Source: Plantactinospora endophytica
Lineage (GTDB): Bacteria > Actinomycetota > Actinomycetes > Mycobacteriales > Micromonosporaceae
NCBI RefSeq assembly: GCF_016862915.1
Contig: NZ_BONW01000030.1
Location: 1-64,000 of the forward strand
Reading direction: 5' to 3'
Length of the DNA stretch: 64,000 nucleotides
Numbering within the stretch: position 1 is the stretch's first letter; every line of letters begins with the position of its first letter. This document shows, one piece after another, positions 1-7,749 of the stretch. Made by a program: the position numbers and the translations under genes. The notes below the pieces were generated by a model that saw only the letters and a program-made list of their open reading frames with translations, ran no database searches and had not been told where the DNA came from.

Positions 1-101
1 GGACCACCGATGGGACGGGTGATTAAGGACACCGCAGCCGATAGGTTCGGGGTGCAGCGAATCGACGGCGGCCGGCGTTAGGAGCCCGGAGGAGGAGCTG
101 G

Positions 102-596
102 ATGGCCCACGGTGCGTTCGGTGACGCCGAGGAGTTCGCCCGGGCCCGGCTGGACGCTTTGCGACGGTTCGCGTACCTGATCAGCGGCAGTGCGGCCGAG
201 GCGGACGACCTGGCCCAGATCGCCGTGGTCGAGGTCTGGCAGCGGTGGCGCAAGGCCGGGGAGAACCCGGAGGCGTACGCCCGGCAGGTGATCGTGACCC
301 GCAACGTGAGCCGGTGGCGACGGCGGCGCCGGGAGGTGCTGACCGACGACGTCGACAGCCGGCCCGACGACCCGGCCGCGACCGCCGTCGGCAACGGTGC
401 GCTGTGGCAGGCGTTGCAGCAGCTCGGCAAGGCCGAACGAACGGTCGTGGTGCTGCACGTGCTGTACCGGTACACGTTCAGCGAGATCGCCGGGATCTGC
501 GGTGAGCCACCGGGCACGGTCTCCAGCCGGTACGCGAGAGCCAAGCGTGTCCTGCGGTCGCACCTGGCCTCCGCCCAGCCAACGATTCGGAGCTGA
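102..596 (+). CDS. SigE-family RNA polymerase sigma factor (ECF-like)
   Basis: A 164-residue sigma-70 family factor that would direct RNA polymerase to a small regulon. A region 2 helix lies at about residues 10-50 (FAYLISGSAAEADDLAQ) and a region 4 helix-turn-helix at about 105-155 (FSEIAGICGEPPGTVSSR). There is no region 1 or 3, as usual for this short class. The ATG follows a strong purine-rich ribosome site (positions 88-100). The next gene starts five bases after the stop, so the two are surely co-transcribed. The partner gene is a membrane protein with an outer solute-binding domain, suggesting that this factor is controlled by an extracellular ligand. The family call is firm; the regulon is not known. 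Confidence 0.93.
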   Translation: MAHGAFGDAEEFARARLDALRRFAYLISGSAAEADDLAQIAVVEVWQRWRKAGENPEAYARQVIVTRNVSRWRRRRREVLTDDVDSRPDDPAATAVGNGALWQALQQLGKAERTVVVLHVLYRYTFSEIAGICGEPPGTVSSRYARAKRVLRSHLASAQPTIRS

Positions 597-600
597 CGTG

Positions 601-2055
601 GTGAACGAGGTAGGCCCGGTCGACGACCGGCGGCTCGGCCAGGAACTGGCCGCCACCCTGACCGAGGCGCAGCACGCCCTGCCGGCGGCCGGCCCCGAGG
701 CGATCGGCGCGATCCGTGCCCGCTACCGGCGGAAACGACGGCAGCGGGCCGGGCTGGCCGGCGCGGCGGTGGCGGTGCTGGTGCTGGCCGTGAGCCTGAC
801 CGGTGCGCAACTGACCCGGGGCGGAGGCGTGCCGCCGGTGCCGCCGGCCGAGGACGGGTCCCGGGGGGTGCTCCGGGTCTGGGCCGTCACGCCGCCGGAC
901 GCCGATCCCGCGCTGCGGAAACTGGTGAACCGCTACAACCGGACCGCCGAGGTCGACGTCGAACTGACCACCTTCGGCAACGAGGACTACAAGGAGAAGC
1001 TGCGTACCTCGGTCGGCACGGCGGACGGCCCGGACGTCTTCGCCAGTTGGGGCGGCGCCAACCTGCACCGGCTGGCCCGAGAGGGGCTGCTCACCGACCT
1101 GACCCCGGTGCGGGACGAGCCCGGGGTCGGTGACCGGTTCCTGCCCAGCGCGCTGGCCGGGGGCGTGGTGGACGGCCGGCAGTACGGCATCCCGATGAGC
1201 GGTACGCATCCGGTGGTGCTCTTCTACCACCGTGGCGTCTTCGCCGACGCCGGCGTACGCCCGCCACGCGACTACGCCGAGCTGCTCTCCCTGGTGGAGA
1301 CGTTCAAGGGCCGGGGGATCACGCCGATCTCGCTGGGCGGCGCCCAGGGCTGGACCGAGCTGATGTGGGTGATGTACCTGGCCGAGCGGACGGGTGGCCC
1401 CGGCACCACCGCCGACATCATCGCCGGTCGCCCCGACGCCTGGTCGAAGCCGGCAGTGCAGCAGGCGCTGCGGGAGGCGCGGGCGCTGGCCGAGCGGGGT
1501 GCCTTCGGGGCCAACTTCGCCTCGATCGGCTACGACGACGGCGACGCCTCCCGGCGGCTGGCCATCGGCGAGGCCGCGATGCAGTTGATGGGCACCTGGG
1601 AGTATCCGACCCAGCTCGCCCGGAACCCGGACTTCGTCGCCGACGGCGACCTTGGTTTCGTGCCGTTTCCGGCGGTCTCCGGCGGGGCCGGCGACCCCGC
1701 CGACCTGGTCGGGGTACCGACCAACTACTTCTCGGTGGCGGCCGGCAGCCCGCATCGGGCGGCGGCGTTGGAGTTCGTCCGGGCCGCCTCGTCCGACGAC
1801 TACGTGGCCGACCTGGTCGCCGACGGCGAGGTGCCACCGGTGACCGACGCGGCCGAGCGGTTGCGCGGTACCGAGCACGCGGAGTTCGCCACCTCGGTGC
1901 ACGAGTTGGTCGCCCGGGCGCCGTCGTACGGGCTGGCCTGGGATCAGGCGCTGGAGCCGAAGGCGGCCACCGCGCTCACCGCCAACCTGCAACGGCTGTT
2001 CCGGGCGGAACTCACCCCGGAGCAGTTCGCGGCGGCAATGGCGGCGACCGGCTGA
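601..2055 (+). CDS. Membrane-anchored solute-binding protein, putative sensor partner of the sigma factor
   Basis: About 484 residues from a GTG start. Residues 1-48 are cytoplasmic-looking and end in a basic stretch (RYRRKRRQRAG). One membrane span lies at about 50-70, followed by a Pro-rich linker. From about residue 90 to the end it is a family 1 extracellular solute-binding protein of the sugar-ABC type (LRVWAVTPPDADPALRKLVN; GPDVFASWGGANLHRLA; AMQLMGTWEYP). There is no lipobox or cleavable signal, and no permease or ATPase gene is adjacent, so ordinary ABC transport is unlikely here. The short inner end plus one span resembles proteins encoded beside SigE-type factors. I infer a ligand sensor acting on the upstream sigma factor; a simple orphan binding protein is the alternative. 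Confidence 0.85.
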   Translation: MNEVGPVDDRRLGQELAATLTEAQHALPAAGPEAIGAIRARYRRKRRQRAGLAGAAVAVLVLAVSLTGAQLTRGGGVPPVPPAEDGSRGVLRVWAVTPPDADPALRKLVNRYNRTAEVDVELTTFGNEDYKEKLRTSVGTADGPDVFASWGGANLHRLAREGLLTDLTPVRDEPGVGDRFLPSALAGGVVDGRQYGIPMSGTHPVVLFYHRGVFADAGVRPPRDYAELLSLVETFKGRGITPISLGGAQGWTELMWVMYLAERTGGPGTTADIIAGRPDAWSKPAVQQALREARALAERGAFGANFASIGYDDGDASRRLAIGEAAMQLMGTWEYPTQLARNPDFVADGDLGFVPFPAVSGGAGDPADLVGVPTNYFSVAAGSPHRAAALEFVRAASSDDYVADLVADGEVPPVTDAAERLRGTEHAEFATSVHELVARAPSYGLAWDQALEPKAATALTANLQRLFRAELTPEQFAAAMAATG

Positions 2056-2130
2056 CGCCGCCCCGGGCTCCCCGACTCCGGCCATTACCATCTCCGACAC
2101 CTCCCAAGGAATAACGATCCGCCTCCATGG

Positions 2131-2150
2131 ACTGTCGGATCTGCGACAGT
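2131..2150. promoter_or_regulatory. Perfect inverted repeat upstream of the xylanase gene (operator candidate)
   Basis: Two perfect 7-base arms, ACTGTCG and CGACAGT, separated by six bases, lie about 130 bases before the xylanase start and 75 bases after the upstream stop. No T-tract follows, so a terminator is less likely than a protein-binding site. Size and symmetry fit a dimeric helix-turn-helix repressor. No regulator gene for it is present in the window. Confidence 0.45.
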
Positions 2151-2280
2151 GCGTTCGGCAGCAAACGTGGGTCCGGCCCGCGTTCCGGTAGGGATCGACG
2201 CGCATCCGTCCCGCGCGCGGCGATCCCCGCCGGCTTTGGCCGGGGACTGACGTCGAACCACACCTGGAGGCCTTGTCTCG

Positions 2281-3447
2281 ATGAAGAAAATCCGGATAGC
2301 CATGGTCGGGGTACTCGCGGCCGGCGCCCTCTACACCGTCGGGCCGTCGACCGCCACCGCCGCCCCGACCCAGGTGCCGCTCGGCGCCGCCCAGGCACAG
2401 TCGAAGGGCAACTCCGCCGCGCGCACCTCCGGCGCGCCGAACACGGACCTTCCGCTCCGGCTGCTGGCCAAGCAGCACGGCCTGGGCATCGGCACCGCGG
2501 TCGACATGGCCGCGCTCGCCGCCGACACCGCGTACCGGGAGCGGGCCGCCCAGGAGTTCTCCGCGGTCACCGCCGAGAACGTGATGAAGTGGTCCGAGCT
2601 GGAGCCGACCCGGGGGCAGTACAACTGGGGTCCGGCGGACGAGTTGGTGCGGTTCGCCCAGCGCAACGGGCAGAAGGTGCACGGCCACACGCTGCTCTGG
2701 CACAGCCAACTTCCGGCCTGGCTGACCGACGGGGTCGCCGACGGCTCGATCGACTCCGCCGAGCTGCGGGAGATCGTGCGCAACCACATCACCACCGTGG
2801 TCAAGCACTTCCGGGGCAAGGTCCGGGCCTGGGACGTGGTCAACGAGGCGTTCACCGACGGCGACGCCCCGGTGCTCCGGGACACCATCTTCCGCCAGCA
2901 CCTCGGCCCGGACTACATCGCCCAGGCGCTGCGCTGGGCGCACGCGGCCGACCCGAAGGCCAAGCTCTTCCTCAACGACTACGCGATCGACAACATCAAC
3001 CCGAAGAGCACCGCGTACTACGAGCTGGCCAAGCAGCTCCGCAGGCAGCGGGTGCCACTGCACGGCCAGGGCTTCCAGGGCCACCTCGACCTCCAGTACC
3101 CGCTGCCGATCGACGCGCCGCAGAACCTGGCCCGGTTCGACAAGCTCGGCCTGGAGACCGCGTTCACCGAGGTCGACGTGCGGTTCTTCCTGCCGGGCGA
3201 CACCTACAAGGAGGCCGGGCAGGTGGGTAGCTTCAACACCCTGCTGTCGGCCTGCCTGCTCACCCCGCGCTGCGTGATGTTCACCGTGTGGGGCTTCACC
3301 GACAAGTACTCCTGGGTCCCCGGCTTCTTCGACGGACAGGGCTCGGCCACCCCGTTGGACGAGAACTTCCAGCCGAAGGCGGCCTACCGGGGTCTCCAGC
3401 AGGTCCTCGCCGTCGCCTCCGACCCGAACAACAGGCGCGGCTTCTAG
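2281..3447 (+). CDS. Secreted GH10 endo-1,4-beta-xylanase
   Basis: A 388-residue glycoside hydrolase family 10 enzyme that cuts internal beta-1,4 bonds of xylan outside the cell. Residues 1-28 form a Sec signal peptide (basic start, hydrophobic core, ATAA before the cut). The catalytic domain fills about residues 55-380. The acid/base Glu is E189 in WDVVNEAF and the nucleophile is E297 in FTEVDVRF. HGHTLLWHSQLPAWL is the family's substrate-binding stretch. There is no carbohydrate-binding module. The start is preceded by CTGGAGG. The gene lies 225 bases after the sigma factor/solute-binding pair on the same strand, with an inverted repeat between, so sugar-responsive control is plausible. Its stop codon overlaps the stop of the convergent gene. 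Confidence 0.96.
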   Translation: MKKIRIAMVGVLAAGALYTVGPSTATAAPTQVPLGAAQAQSKGNSAARTSGAPNTDLPLRLLAKQHGLGIGTAVDMAALAADTAYRERAAQEFSAVTAENVMKWSELEPTRGQYNWGPADELVRFAQRNGQKVHGHTLLWHSQLPAWLTDGVADGSIDSAELREIVRNHITTVVKHFRGKVRAWDVVNEAFTDGDAPVLRDTIFRQHLGPDYIAQALRWAHAADPKAKLFLNDYAIDNINPKSTAYYELAKQLRRQRVPLHGQGFQGHLDLQYPLPIDAPQNLARFDKLGLETAFTEVDVRFFLPGDTYKEAGQVGSFNTLLSACLLTPRCVMFTVWGFTDKYSWVPGFFDGQGSATPLDENFQPKAAYRGLQQVLAVASDPNNRRGF

Positions 3448-3779
3448 GAGGTCGGCCGGGAGCGGGTTCGGCCCGTGCCCGTTCCCGGCCACCTCGCCAC
3501 CGACCGTTCCACCACCACCCGGTCTCCGGCCGGCCCGGTCCCCCGTCCGGGCCGGCCGGAGCCGAGCAGGGCCGCCGAGACGAGTTGGCGGAGCGCGATC
3601 ACCACAGCCGCGCCGGCCAGGTCGCCCCAGTTCGTCAGCACGGCCAGCCGGACCAGACCGGCGGCGACCAGCAGGTCGAGCAGCAGCCGCAGCGCGGCCC
3701 GCCACGAGCCGGTGGTCAGCAGGGTCACCGCCGCCACCAGCAGCGCGAGCGCGGTGATCAGGGAGCCGAGTCCCTTCAC
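3444..3779 (-). CDS. Small membrane protein of unknown function
   Basis: A 111-residue protein with about three hydrophobic segments in the first 75 residues (SLITALALLVAAVTLL; LRLLLDLLVAAGLVRLAVL; AAVVIALRQLVSAALL), then an Arg/Gly-rich tail. I do not recognise a family. The GTG start overlaps the stop of the upstream DUF1622 gene by four bases (GTGA), so translation is probably coupled and the two membrane proteins may work together. The TAG stop shares bases with the TAG stop of the convergent xylanase gene. It would be the last gene of a five-gene run that starts with GH15. Confidence 0.62.
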   Translation of the reverse strand: MKGLGSLITALALLVAAVTLLTTGSWRAALRLLLDLLVAAGLVRLAVLTNWGDLAGAAVVIALRQLVSAALLGSGRPGRGTGPAGDRVVVERSVARWPGTGTGRTRSRPTS

Positions 3780-4183
3780 CGCCGCGTCGTCCCCTCGCCG
3801 ACCGGGGCGGCCCCGTCTGCCGGGCTGGTCCCGTCTCCCTCGCCGGCGAGCTTGCGCTTCTCCTCGCGGTTCTCCCGGCTGAGGAAGTAGTTCAGCGCCG
3901 TCCGGATGGCGGCGATCGCGGCCAGCCGGCCGAGCTGCCCGAAGCTCGGCGAGACGGCGGTACGCAGGAGGTCGGCGGCGAGCTGGAACTCCAGCCCCAG
4001 GGCGAGAAACCGGCCCAGCGTCAGCCGGACCGGGGTGAAGACGGCGCCCGACCGGTGCCGGATTCCCTCCACCACGAACCGGCCGGCGGCCCAGACGGCG
4101 CCCCCGAAGATCACCGCCGCGCCCACCGCCTCGATGACGGTGACCAGCACCTGGACGACGCGGTCCAGCAGTTCCTCGGCCAA
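3776..4183 (-). CDS. DUF1622 family membrane protein
   Basis: A 135-residue integral membrane protein. Hydrophobic helices lie at about residues 8-35 and 55-75, with a third near 85-100. The stretch RFLALGLEFQLAADLLRT followed by AIRTALNYFLSRE matches the DUF1622 family as I know it. The tail is charged and hydrophilic. No biochemical role is established for this family. It is encoded 12 bases after the DUF427 gene and overlaps the next gene by four bases, so it belongs to the same transcript. Confidence 0.8.
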   Translation of the reverse strand: MAEELLDRVVQVLVTVIEAVGAAVIFGGAVWAAGRFVVEGIRHRSGAVFTPVRLTLGRFLALGLEFQLAADLLRTAVSPSFGQLGRLAAIAAIRTALNYFLSRENREEKRKLAGEGDGTSPADGAAPVGEGTTRR

Positions 4184-4195
4184 CCGGCGCGACCC

Positions 4196-4999
4196 CTACC
4201 GCGACCAGCGGGTGTGCGGCCGGGGCAGCAGCTCGCCGTCCACGAAGACGTCGGTCCGCTCGTTGAAGAAGGCCACCATTCCGGAGATCGGCTGCATCAG
4301 GTGGCTCGGGAAGTCGTACGCCCAGGCGACGTCGTCGTGCATGTTGTCACCGATTCGCACCGACCAGTAGTTGCTGGTCCGGCCCTTGTACGGGCAGGCG
4401 GTCTCGGTGTCGGTGGGAATCAGCCGGCCGAGGTCCACCTCGGTGCGGTTCAGGTAGTACCGGGTGGGCAGGCCCGTTTCGAAGACCAGCACCGGCGAGT
4501 GCGACTCGGCCAGTACCTCCCCGTCGATCTCGATCCGGATCCGCCGGGTCGACCGCAGCGCGTCCACCCGGGTGTACGGGTCACGCGGGTGCACGAAGAC
4601 CTCCTCGTCCTCCTCGAACCAGGCGTCGAGCGCGTTCCACTCGAAGCGCACCATGTCGGCCAGCCCCTCGACGGACTTCTCGGTGTGCACCCGTACGGTG
4701 CCCGGCCGGTAGCTCTTGCGGACCCGCAGCCCGTACTGCCGGGCGGTACCCCCGCTGTACTGCTCGACGTCGTGCTCGTCGACCAGCAGTTCCTGGCGTA
4801 CGTCGTCGAGCGGTACGTAGTAGTGCGGGTAGTGCGGCCACTCCCAGACGTACCTGGCGTGGTTGGTGTCGAACACCCACTCACCGTTGAGCAGGCCGCG
4901 GATCCGCCGGGCACAGGGTTCGACGTGGTCGATCGGGACGATCTCCCGGGGATAGAGGGAGACGGGCTTCCTGGTCGCCACTCCGGTTCGGCTCGACAT
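4196..4999 (-). CDS. DUF427 domain-containing protein
   Basis: A 267-residue cytoplasmic protein with two DUF427-type beta-tent domains. The second, about residues 130-255, carries the typical stretches VLVFETGLPTRYYLNRTEV, TACPYKGRTSNYWS and DVAWAYDFP. The first half contains a degenerate copy (RGLLNGEWVFDTNHARYVWE). The function of DUF427 is not established. The gene begins three bases after the stop of the SDR gene and is followed closely by DUF1622, so it is part of a compact minus-strand operon. Confidence 0.88.
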   Translation of the reverse strand: MSSRTGVATRKPVSLYPREIVPIDHVEPCARRIRGLLNGEWVFDTNHARYVWEWPHYPHYYVPLDDVRQELLVDEHDVEQYSGGTARQYGLRVRKSYRPGTVRVHTEKSVEGLADMVRFEWNALDAWFEEDEEVFVHPRDPYTRVDALRSTRRIRIEIDGEVLAESHSPVLVFETGLPTRYYLNRTEVDLGRLIPTDTETACPYKGRTSNYWSVRIGDNMHDDVAWAYDFPSHLMQPISGMVAFFNERTDVFVDGELLPRPHTRWSR

Positions 5000-5002
5000 C
5001 CT

Positions 5003-5782
5003 TCACGCCCCCTGTCCCTGGTTCTGCATCAGACCGCCGTCCACGAAGTACGTCGACCCGGTGACGTAGTCGGCGTCGGAGCTGGCCAGGAAGACCGCCA
5101 CCCGGCCGATCTCGACCGGCTCGGCGGCCCGCTTGAACGGGATGCTCTGCACCTGCTCCTCAAGGTATTTCGGGTCGTCGATGGCGCGCTGGTTGAACGG
5201 CGTGAGCACCATGCCCGGCCCGATGTTGTTGACGTTGATCCCCATCGGTGCGAGTTCCAGCGCCATGCTCTTGGCGAGGTTGAGCAGGGCGCCCTTGCTG
5301 GCGTCGTAGTCCGAGCCGCCGGCCCGGGCCACCTCCTGGTGGATCGAGGTGATATTGATGATTTTGCCTTTGCCACCCTTGTCCCGCCGATGCCGGGCGA
5401 ACCGGCGCGAGCAGAAGAACGCCCCGTACACGTTGACCCGGATCGCCCGGTCCCAGGTCTCGGTGTCCAGGTCGATCACCGGGATGCCGGAGGCGTCCAC
5501 CCCGGCGTCGTTGATCAGTACGTTCAGCTCGCCGAACTCGGCCAGGGCGGTGTCGAACATCCCTTCGACCTGGTCCTCGTCGCTGATGTCGCCCCGCACC
5601 ACCACCGCCCGCCGGCCGGCCCGCTCGACCTGCTCCCGGGTGTGCTCCGCGCCGTCGTGGTCGTGCAGGTAGTGCACCACCACGTCGGCGCCCTCCCGGG
5701 CGAACTCGATCGCGCTCGCCTGACCGATCCCGGAGTCCGAGCCCGTGATCAACGCCGTCGTCCCGTCGAGCCGTCCAGCCAT
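5003..5782 (-). CDS. SDR family oxidoreductase, glucose 1-dehydrogenase-like
   Basis: A 259-residue classical short-chain dehydrogenase. The cofactor loop is TGSDSGIG, the NNAG equivalent is NDAG, the catalytic Ser lies in ITSIHQ, and the YxxxK pair in YDASKG. The C-terminal half (VFLASSDADYVTGSTYFVDGG) fits the glucose 1-dehydrogenase-like subgroup. The start ATG overlaps the GH15 stop by one base (TGATG), implying coupled translation. GH15 enzymes release glucose, so oxidation of that glucose to gluconolactone is a reasonable inference, but SDR substrates cannot be read from sequence. Confidence 0.88.
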   Translation of the reverse strand: MAGRLDGTTALITGSDSGIGQASAIEFAREGADVVVHYLHDHDGAEHTREQVERAGRRAVVVRGDISDEDQVEGMFDTALAEFGELNVLINDAGVDASGIPVIDLDTETWDRAIRVNVYGAFFCSRRFARHRRDKGGKGKIINITSIHQEVARAGGSDYDASKGALLNLAKSMALELAPMGINVNNIGPGMVLTPFNQRAIDDPKYLEEQVQSIPFKRAAEPVEIGRVAVFLASSDADYVTGSTYFVDGGLMQNQGQGA

Positions 5783-7581
5783 CAGCTTCCTCCCCCTGTC
5801 GGCACCGCCTCGCTCCGGGCGGTGGTGAGTTCCCAGGCCGCACTGATCAGTCCGATGTGGGAGAACGCCTGCGGGAAGTTGCCGAGCTGCTCCCCCGTGT
5901 ACGGGTCGACCTGCTCGGCGAGCAGCCCGAGGTCGTTGGCGACACCGGCCACGTTCTCGAACATCGCCGCCGCCCGGTCCCGCTCGCCGGCCAGTGCCAG
6001 GCACTGCACCAGCCAGAAGGAGCAGAGCGTGAAACCGGCCGGGTCCTCGGACCAGCGCCGGACCAGGCCGCCACGGGACAGCCGCTCCTCGACCAGCCGG
6101 ATGGTGGCCCGCATCCGTTCGTCGGTGGCGGGCACGATCCCGACGATCGGCATCAGCAGTACGCTGGCGTCGAGCTGGTCCGAGCCGAAGGCGCCGGTGT
6201 AGGCGCCCACCTTCGCGTTCCAGCCGTCCCGCAGCACCGTCTCCCGGATCTCGTCCCGCGTCGCCGCCCACCCGGTCAGGTCCGCTGCGTCGGCCAGCCG
6301 GTCGCCGAACCGCACCGCCCGGTCCAGCGCCGCCCAGCAGCCCACCTTGGACGACACGTAGTGCCGGGCCGCGTCCCGGGCCTCCCACATCCCGGCGTCC
6401 GGCTCGCGCCAGGTCGCCGCCGCCTGGTCGGCGAGGCTACGCAACAGGTCGCGTACCTCGGGCGGCATCGGATCGAGGTACTCCCGCAGCCGCCAGGCGG
6501 CGTCCAGTACCTCGCCCGGCACGTCGAGCTGGCGCTGCCGCCACGCCTCGTTGCCGACCCAGACCGGTCTGCTGTCCGCGTACCCGCGCAGTGTCTCGAT
6601 CCGGCGCTCGGTCAGGTCCCGCTCGCCCTCTACGCCGAACATGATCGGCACCGGCTGGCCGTCGATCCGGCCGACCGCCGAGGCGACCCAACTGAATAGC
6701 CGGTTCGTCTCGGTCGGGCAGGCCGCGACCCAGAGCGCCCGAAGGGTCAGACTGAAGTCGCGCAGCCAGGCGTACCGGTAGTCGTAGTTGCGGTCCCCGC
6801 CGATCGCCTCGGGCAGCGACGTGGTCGCCGCCGCCACCACCGCGCCGCTCGGCCCGTAGGTGAGTCCTTGCAGCACCAGCGCGTTGTGCCGCACCAGCTC
6901 CGGATATCGGCCCTGGTAGTCGTGGTGCGCCGCCCAGGACCGCCAACCCTCGACCGTGTCGGCGAGCGGGTCACCGCCGTCCACCGGCGCCGGCACCGGT
7001 TCGTGGAACGTCGGCCGGTACGCCAGCACGAACGACTCCCGCTGGCCGGCACCGACGGTGAACCGGGCGGTCGCCTCGGACCCCTGGCAGGTCAGCGGCA
7101 CCGGGGAGGTCATCGTCAACGTCGTCGGCCCGGAGGTCGCCACCAACTCCCCGTCCCGCCAGACGAGATACGAGGTGCGCCGGCCGTACTCGAAGCGCGG
7201 GCAGTAGGACATCTCCATCGGAACTGTCCCGGAGAGTCCCTCCACCACCCGGATCAGCACGCCGGGCGAGCGGAGGCCGATGTCGTGTCCCCGGGCACCG
7301 TGCTCCAGCATCAGCCCGTCGGTCACCGACACCTCGCCGTGCGCGGTGCGGAACACGGTACGCAGCACCAGGGTGTCCGGCAGGTAGCTCCGGCGTACCT
7401 CGGACCGTTCGGTGGGCCGGATCCACCAGTGCCCCCCGGTGACGTCGAGCAGGCGGCAGAAGACCGAGGGTGCGTCGAACCGCTCCGGGCACCACCAGTT
7501 GACCGAGCCGGACCGGTCGACCAACGCCGCGGTGCGCCCGTCGGCCAGCAGCCCGTGCTCGGCGATTCCCCCGGCCTCCAC
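5782..7581 (-). CDS. Glycoside hydrolase family 15 protein (glucoamylase or trehalase type)
   Basis: A 599-residue cytoplasmic enzyme without a signal peptide. Residues 1-220 form the N-terminal beta-sandwich (GLLADGRTAALVDRSGSVNW). Residues 240-590 form the alpha/alpha barrel, with DYRYAWLRDFSLTLRALW, the acid-bearing stretch GNEAWRQRQLDVPGEVLDA, and the base-bearing stretch EQVDPYTGEQLGNFPQAFSH. Actinobacterial members of this cytosolic group include trehalases and glucoamylases that release glucose, and the sequence does not separate them. It is the first gene of a five-gene minus-strand run and is divergent from the iron-regulated binding protein gene, with 168 bases between. Confidence 0.92.
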   Translation of the reverse strand: MEAGGIAEHGLLADGRTAALVDRSGSVNWWCPERFDAPSVFCRLLDVTGGHWWIRPTERSEVRRSYLPDTLVLRTVFRTAHGEVSVTDGLMLEHGARGHDIGLRSPGVLIRVVEGLSGTVPMEMSYCPRFEYGRRTSYLVWRDGELVATSGPTTLTMTSPVPLTCQGSEATARFTVGAGQRESFVLAYRPTFHEPVPAPVDGGDPLADTVEGWRSWAAHHDYQGRYPELVRHNALVLQGLTYGPSGAVVAAATTSLPEAIGGDRNYDYRYAWLRDFSLTLRALWVAACPTETNRLFSWVASAVGRIDGQPVPIMFGVEGERDLTERRIETLRGYADSRPVWVGNEAWRQRQLDVPGEVLDAAWRLREYLDPMPPEVRDLLRSLADQAAATWREPDAGMWEARDAARHYVSSKVGCWAALDRAVRFGDRLADAADLTGWAATRDEIRETVLRDGWNAKVGAYTGAFGSDQLDASVLLMPIVGIVPATDERMRATIRLVEERLSRGGLVRRWSEDPAGFTLCSFWLVQCLALAGERDRAAAMFENVAGVANDLGLLAEQVDPYTGEQLGNFPQAFSHIGLISAAWELTTARSEAVPTGGGS

Positions 7582-7637
7582 GCGACGGGCTACCCCCGGC
7601 CGGCAGCTCTAATCGCGCTGTCTCCGAGGTCGCCGGC

Positions 7638-7670
7638 TTGACAACGAGAACTTAGGTCAGGCTAACCTAA
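7638..7670 (+). promoter_or_regulatory. Iron-regulated promoter with IdeR/DtxR box
   Basis: A consensus -35 box TTGACA lies at 7638-7643. The 19-base TTAGGTCAGGCTAACCTAA at 7652-7670 differs by one base from the symmetrical IdeR/DtxR iron-box consensus. The box covers the expected -10 position (TAACCT at 7663-7668), so a metal-loaded repressor bound here would block RNA polymerase. The downstream gene is a siderophore-binding lipoprotein, as expected. The same site lies upstream of the divergent GH15 gene; an effect there is possible but unproven. Confidence 0.92.
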
Positions 7671-7749
7671 TGCCCCGACGGGCGGGGTTCGCCCGTACGG
7701 ACCGGACAGTTTCGCTGCGCCGCAGCGGTCAGCCAAGGAGCACCACGTC

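Noticed and set aside
478-3705. A 1075-residue open frame on the minus strand across the sigma, sensor and xylanase genes
   Set aside because: It is a mirror frame of high-GC genes; it has Gly/Arg/Ala/Pro-rich random composition, and the plus-strand proteins have clear families.
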